From: JBLKSS01 sp047607725
Lineage (GTDB): Bacteria > Pseudomonadota > Gammaproteobacteria > Enterobacterales > Enterobacteriaceae
Length of the DNA stretch: 9,820 nucleotides
Direction: 5' to 3'
Assembly: GCF_047607725.1 (NCBI RefSeq)
Contig: NZ_JBLKSS010000161.1
Span: forward strand, 1 to 9,820
Shown: in pieces, positions 5,920-9,820 of the stretch
How the letters are laid out: each line of letters starts with the position of its first letter
Position numbering within the stretch: the stretch's first letter is position 1
The notes under the pieces: generated by a model
Databases searched by the model: none
The model's input: only the letters and a program-made list of their open reading frames with translations
What the model was told of the DNA's origin: nothing
Position numbers and translations under genes: made by a program

Positions 5920-7203
5920 TCACCAGGGCATAAACGTCAGCAGCGTCGGCAACTGCGATAGCAGGTAAAGGACGACGCCAATCAGTCCTCCCACAAGCGT
6001 ACCGTTGATACGGATAAACTGTAAATCGCTGCCGATATTCAATTCTATTTGCCGCGACATATCCCGCGGATCCCAGCTTTTTACCGTATTGCTAATATGG
6101 CGGGTGAGAAACAGGGCGAATTCCGGTGCCATTTTCGCCACTGCCAATTCCATATGATGATTTAACGACGCGTGCACGCCGGGGTCGCGGGACAGGGTTT
6201 CGCCCAGCCAGCGGCCGGATTCCGCCACCCGGGCATGCAGCAACGACGCGTCGTGCTCGAGATCCGCCTTCAGCCAGGCGCGCATATCACTCCACTGCTC
6301 GCGGATATAGCTATTCAGCGCCTCATCATTTTTCAGATACGCTTTGATCTCCTCGGCTCTGGCGGCCATCGTCGGATCCTGCTTAAGCCGCGTTATCATG
6401 TGGCAGGTGACCCGATCGAAACGCCGGCGTAATTCGTGGCCGCTGTCCTGACCGATATCATCCAAAATGGAATTGACCGCGTTGGAAATCAGGTCGGCGC
6501 TGTGATCGCCCAGCCAATCCGTTGGCAGCAGCCGTTCTTTGATGGGATGTTCGCGCTTGAACCAGCGCACGATTTGCTCGCTGATAAGCAAACGGGTCTC
6601 CGGCTTGTTCAGCAACGCGGTCAATTGCGAAATCGCCGCATCCAGCAGAGCCTGATGGCGGCCGTCGCGGGTCAGGCTATCCAGAATAGATCCCGTGGAA
6701 CGGGACAAATCGATTTTATCGATCGCCGCATGTACCGCCTGGCGCAGGAAGCCCTGAATGCGCCGATCGTCGGTGAAATCCAGCAAACCGTTCAGCAACT
6801 GCAGGAGATAACCGCTTAGCCGGGCGGCATTATCCGGCGTGCTAAGCCAATTGGCGATGAGGCTCGCCGGATCGTGGCGGCGTATCAGGGCGACAATCGA
6901 CGCGGTATCAAGAAATTTATCCTGGACAAACAGAGCGAGATTATCGGCAATCTTTGCCTTATTGCGCGGAATGATGGCGGTATGACGGGCGATAAAGGGC
7001 AGGGGGACGCGATGAAACAGCGCAATCACCGCAAACCAATCCGCCAGCGCGCCTACCATGGCCGCCTCAGAAACGGCTTTCAGACCGTTGACCCAGAAAT
7101 TGGCCGGCAGGAAAAGCGTGAGGATAAAGACCGCCGCGACGCTGACCAACAAGGTCAGCGCCAGACGCTTTATTTTACGTAATTCGACCTCTTTGGCGGT
7201 CAT
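5920..7203 (-). CDS. yjiN: DUF445 inner-membrane protein YjiN
   Basis: A membrane protein of unknown biochemical role, conserved in enterobacteria. With the ATG at 7201-7203 the product is 427 residues, close to the 426 of E. coli YjiN as I recall it. The ATG at 7239 would add 12 residues and overlap gldA by 29 nt, so I prefer the inner start. A hydrophobic helix lies at about residues 13-32 (LALTLLVSVAAVFILTLFL). It is followed by the DUF445 hallmark SEAAMVGALADWFAVIALFHR, with PFIARHTAIIPRNKAKIADNL after it. A long, charged, mostly helical middle follows, and a second hydrophobic segment near the C-terminus (LVGGLIGVVLYLLSQLPTLLTF). It starts 7 nt after the gldA stop, so transcription with gldA and translational coupling are likely. 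The frame is intact. Confidence 0.88.
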   Translation of the reverse strand: MTAKEVELRKIKRLALTLLVSVAAVFILTLFLPANFWVNGLKAVSEAAMVGALADWFAVIALFHRVPLPFIARHTAIIPRNKAKIADNLALFVQDKFLDTASIVALIRRHDPASLIANWLSTPDNAARLSGYLLQLLNGLLDFTDDRRIQGFLRQAVHAAIDKIDLSRSTGSILDSLTRDGRHQALLDAAISQLTALLNKPETRLLISEQIVRWFKREHPIKERLLPTDWLGDHSADLISNAVNSILDDIGQDSGHELRRRFDRVTCHMITRLKQDPTMAARAEEIKAYLKNDEALNSYIREQWSDMRAWLKADLEHDASLLHARVAESGRWLGETLSRDPGVHASLNHHMELAVAKMAPEFALFLTRHISNTVKSWDPRDMSRQIELNIGSDLQFIRINGTLVGGLIGVVLYLLSQLPTLLTFMPW

Positions 7204-7210
7204 CGGCCCG

Positions 7211-8311
7211 TCAATCGGCAAGGGTGCGGCTGAACGCATCGACGGCGATTATCGCCTGCGCCACGTCTTCAGCGCTGAGATAAGCGTTCAAGTTACGCAG
7301 GCTATCTCCTTCGCTGCAGGCCAGCGCGCCCACTTTCACCAGGTTTTCATAGGGCTCGTTTTCCAGGTGGATAGCCTTAAGCGTGGTCGGCATGGCAATT
7401 TGGCGGTAAAAGCGGATGTAGCGGGCGATTTCGTCATCCGGGCGCTGCTCCAGCACCATATGGGTCAGCGTGCCGTAGGCGACTTTTTCACCGTGGGTCA
7501 AATGATGAATATCCCCCTGAATGGCGGTAAAACCGTTGTGGATCGCGTGGGCACCCGCCAGACCGCCGTTTTCAAAACCCAGACCGGAAAGCAGGGTATT
7601 GGCTTCCACCACCGCCTCCACCGCCGGCGTAACCTTGCGCTTGGAGACCGCCTGATAGGCGCTATAGCCATAGGTGAGTAAGGTCTCCTCGCAGGCGGCG
7701 GCTATCGCCATACCGGCGATGGTCGGTTTGCCGCCGACCATCGACAGGGCATTCGTGCGCTTGACCGCCTGGGCTTCTACGTAGGTGGCCAGGCCGTCGG
7801 CGATGCCCGAGGCGAACAGCCTCACCGGCGCCTGGGCGCAAACGGCAGTGTCCACCAGCACCAATTCCGGGTTCTTGTTGTAAAAGCGGTAGCTGTCGAA
7901 AACGCCGTCGTCGCTATAGATGACCGACAGCGCGCTGCACGGGGCGTCGGTGGAGGCGACCGTCGGCACGATGGCCACCGGATGTTTCAATTCATCCGCG
8001 ACCGCTTTGGCGGTATCCAGCGTTTTACCGCCGCCGAGACCGACCACCACGGACGTTTGCGCATCGCGGGCCACCCCCGCTAGCCGGAGGATTTCGTTGC
8101 CTGATGCTTCGCCATTGAAACGTTCATAATTGTAAGCAATATCAGCTTTTTTTAACGTGGCCTGCACCCGCTCGCCGGTAATACCCCATACCACATCATC
8201 CGCGATGAGAAAGGCTTTGCTGCCCAGGGCGGACAGGTAATGACCCAATTCATCCAGGACGCCGCTGCCCTGGACATATTTTCCTGGTGACGAAAAAATA
8301 AAGTTTCTCAT
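7211..8311 (-). CDS. gldA: Glycerol dehydrogenase
   Basis: NAD+-dependent, zinc-containing dehydrogenase of the iron-type alcohol dehydrogenase superfamily; oxidises glycerol to dihydroxyacetone in the cytoplasm and can run in reverse on small ketones. The 366 residues match the usual length. The NAD-binding GGGKTLDTAK is at 93-102. The expected zinc ligands are in place: Asp172 (ASGIADGLATY), His255 (GAHAIHNGF) and His273 (LTHGEKVAYG), within one position of the structurally characterised Bacillus enzyme. The ATG at 8311 follows GAGGTAAG at good spacing. Upstream on the minus strand is a TACAAT -10-like hexamer (8385-8390) without a good -35. There is also a GCACC-CGTC-GGTGC hairpin in the leader (8351-8364). 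It leads a two-gene unit with yjiN; the gene opposite is divergent and broken. The frame is intact. Confidence 0.95.
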   Translation of the reverse strand: MRNFIFSSPGKYVQGSGVLDELGHYLSALGSKAFLIADDVVWGITGERVQATLKKADIAYNYERFNGEASGNEILRLAGVARDAQTSVVVGLGGGKTLDTAKAVADELKHPVAIVPTVASTDAPCSALSVIYSDDGVFDSYRFYNKNPELVLVDTAVCAQAPVRLFASGIADGLATYVEAQAVKRTNALSMVGGKPTIAGMAIAAACEETLLTYGYSAYQAVSKRKVTPAVEAVVEANTLLSGLGFENGGLAGAHAIHNGFTAIQGDIHHLTHGEKVAYGTLTHMVLEQRPDDEIARYIRFYRQIAMPTTLKAIHLENEPYENLVKVGALACSEGDSLRNLNAYLSAEDVAQAIIAVDAFSRTLAD

Positions 8312-8618
8312 AGACTTACCTCGGTTATTGACAATGAACTGTGCCGGCTTGCACCGACGGGTGCCAGGGTAGACAGCTGCTACGATTGTAGTACAGACGG
8401 GCAGATAGTGAGGGGCTGAGCACGCCTAACACCGTTTTTAACAAAAGGGTGCGATCCGCGAGGAGGCTGCCTGTCGGCTGACGATGACGCTAAAAGCATA
8501 ATAAGCTGGTAATATTATTGACACCACCCTGCATTCTCCGGCGATGGACTCTTTGCGACGCGACCGGCCCCCGGCACGTGCGGCTGCTGCTTTTTTGATT
8601 TGCGAGAAAATTTACGCT
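8312..8618. promoter_or_regulatory. Divergent promoter region between gldA and the DUF3772 gene
   Basis: About 307 bp separating divergent genes. For gldA, a TACAAT hexamer sits at 8385-8390 (minus), overlapping a CTAC-GATT-GTAG dyad. For the rightward gene there is a perfect TTGACA at 8518-8523 (plus) and an AT-rich palindrome TAATATTA just before it, but no convincing -10 at 16-18 bp. The first 25 codons of the long open frame beginning at 8544 fall here. They lack family character and precede the signal peptide, so I treat them as untranslated leader. Confidence 0.4.
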
Positions 8619-9682
8619 ATGCCTACGTTTTCCAAAGTTTGTATGAACGGTTTTTGGGGCTTTCTTTTCAGCGTGTTGCTAGCGTTTGGCACCCTGACGG
8701 CCGATGCGCGGGCGGATGATGCGCCGGCTGCCGCGAGCGACAGCGCCACGCCGGTTAAAATAAATACCGCGGCGGAATTGAGTAAATTGCAAAAAGGCCT
8801 CGACTCGCTCAAGCAGCAGGTATCGAACGCCACCGCGGATAACCAACTGAGCGCCCTGAACGACAGCGCCCTGCAATTGACCATCGACGCCGATGCGCTG
8901 ATGACCGCGCTGCAGCCCGTCGCACTCAGCTTCAGGGGCAATTGGACGTGCTGGGCCCGGCGGCGGCGGCCGGTGCGATGAAAGAGACCAGCGCCGTTGC
9001 CCAAAGCCGTAATAGCCTGAATGCGCGCAAGGCGCTATTGGATAGTCAAATTGAGCGCGCCAAGACCATTAGCTCCAGCGACACCAAGCTGTCGGTGCAA
9101 ATCGTCGATATCCGCCGCAATACTATGCGTTCGCAAATGGCGCTTAATTCGGGCAGTATTTTTTCGGCGCGTTTCTGGTCGCCGGTATTGCAGACGCAGT
9201 CTGAGGATAAGCGCCGGTTATCCAGTTTCTCCGATGATGTGGCTGACGCCTGGCAGCAGGCCTGGGCGCCGGAATGGCGCTTCGGCTCCGGCGCGCTGCT
9301 GGTGTGGTGTTTTAGTTCGCGCTGGTTGGATAAGCCGCTGGGCTGGTTTAGCATCCACATCCTGCCGGAAGGACGGCTGCGCCGCAGCTTTCTCGCCTGC
9401 TCTACCGCGCTGGTGACGGTGTTGAGCGTGAGCGTGGGGGCGCAATTACTTTATTGATTGCTCGCCCGTCTGCCGGATATGTCCGACGAGCTGGTGGATT
9501 TTGCCGATGAGGTGCTGCGTTTAACGTTTTTTGCCTCCTTGATTGCCGGGCTGGGACGGGCGTTTTTGTCGAACCATCGTCCCTCCTGGCGCCTGCCGGC
9601 GATCCCCGACGCGATTGCCCTCGCCATGAAGCCGCTGCCGCCGCTGCTGGCCATCTTTGTACTGATTTCAGGCGCCATCGAG
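8619..9682 (+). pseudogene. DUF3772 / MscS-type mechanosensitive channel family protein, frameshift + nonsense + IS truncation
   Basis: Remnant of a large inner-membrane protein whose intact relatives pair an N-terminal periplasmic DUF3772 region with membrane helices and a C-terminal MscS channel domain. I chose ATG 8619 because it opens a signal peptide (FWGFLFSVLLAFGTLTADARA). Coiled-coil-like DUF3772 sequence follows (ELSKLQKGLDSLKQQVSNA, ALNDSALQLTIDADALMTAL). At 8925-8927 one base appears lost: after LQPVA the frame shifts to QLQGQLDVLGPA, as expected for the family. The second frame is stopped by TGA at 9455-9457 within a hydrophobic stretch and continues in frame (LLARLPDMSDELVDFADEV). 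Several membrane segments follow until the IS begins at 9683, after GAIE. About 355 codons remain, perhaps half the gene, and the MscS domain is missing. The shift and stop are read directly; the family name is a recognition call. Confidence 0.8.
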
Positions 9683-9820
9683 GTAAGCGCCCCGTGGAGG
9701 ACGTCTTGAATTATTGGTGGGTTTGTTGTATGGCCCGGTAAGAATATGTTCCACTACGATGCCTAGTGAACCCGCATCCTATAAGGGACGGCTGTCAGAT
9801 CATGGATAATCCGGCGATGA
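9683..9820 (+). mobile_element. IS end, probable IS66 family (right copy, partial)
   Basis: Exact inverted copy of positions 2-139, here starting GTAAGCGCC immediately after codon GAG of the DUF3772 remnant. It holds the outer tip, a leader of about 119 nt with no ORF of its own, and an ATG at 9802-9804 (13 nt after AAGGGA) beginning MDNPAM before the window ends. This spacing fits a promoter-bearing leader before the first ORF of an IS66-type element, but no transposase domain can be seen. The IS faces away from the interior, as does the left copy. Confidence 0.6.

Noticed and set aside
7058..7681. 207-codon plus-strand frame spanning the gldA-yjiN boundary
   Set aside because: Lies antisense to two well-supported genes and has no recognisable domain; long chance frames opposite GC-rich genes are common.
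1..9820. CRISPR array, tRNA or rRNA genes, integron or plasmid origin
   Set aside because: No regularly spaced repeats, cloverleaf sequences, rRNA cores, integrase or iteron sets were seen on either strand.

Overview
The window looks like accessory and decaying chromosome from a host-associated member of the Enterobacterales. The well-preserved genes (gldA, yjiN, a GH15 hydrolase) are GC-rich and enterobacterial in character. Three other genes are broken by one or two small lesions each, and both ends lie inside copies of the same insertion sequence. Many fresh pseudogenes plus repeated IS copies is the pattern of recently host-restricted symbionts such as Sodalis-like insect endosymbionts; that assignment is inference, because nothing here is a taxonomic marker.

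Layout, left to right. 1-139: outer end of an IS, probably IS66 family. 140-1060 (minus): a trimeric autotransporter adhesin with signal peptide, two in-frame stops, and its 3' end removed by the IS. 1061-1878: AT-rich DNA without a convincing gene but with several repeats. 1879-2877 (minus): a compact phage immunity module made of a sigma70-type promoter, a c4-like antisense RNA and a P22/BRO-type antirepressor gene. 2878-3019: AT-rich junction. 3020-3767 (minus): a ketopantoate reductase pseudogene, frameshifted and lacking its C-terminus. 3899-5728 (minus): an intact GH15 glucoamylase/trehalase-like enzyme. 5920-8311 (minus): gldA followed closely by yjiN, probably co-transcribed. 8619-9682 (plus, divergent from gldA): a DUF3772/MscS-type membrane protein with a frameshift, a nonsense codon and an IS truncation. 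9683-9820: the same IS end in inverted orientation.

The one region that reads as a designed system is the c4-antirepressor module. On the minus strand a near-consensus promoter (TTGACG, 17 bp, TATAGT) drives a leader that folds into an 81-nt structure closed by a perfect 9-bp stem. Segments of this structure are complementary to the sequence just upstream of the antirepressor, including its Shine-Dalgarno. No icd-like gene lies between RNA and antirepressor, so the RNA would act directly on antirepressor translation. No other phage gene is visible, so this is an orphan switch that could act in trans on another prophage. The remaining genes are metabolic or envelope functions with no visible link to it.

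The 9.5-kb interior is bounded by identical inverted IS ends (positions 2-139 and 9683-9820). This makes it either an invertible segment or, more simply, a contig that stops where the assembler met a repeat.
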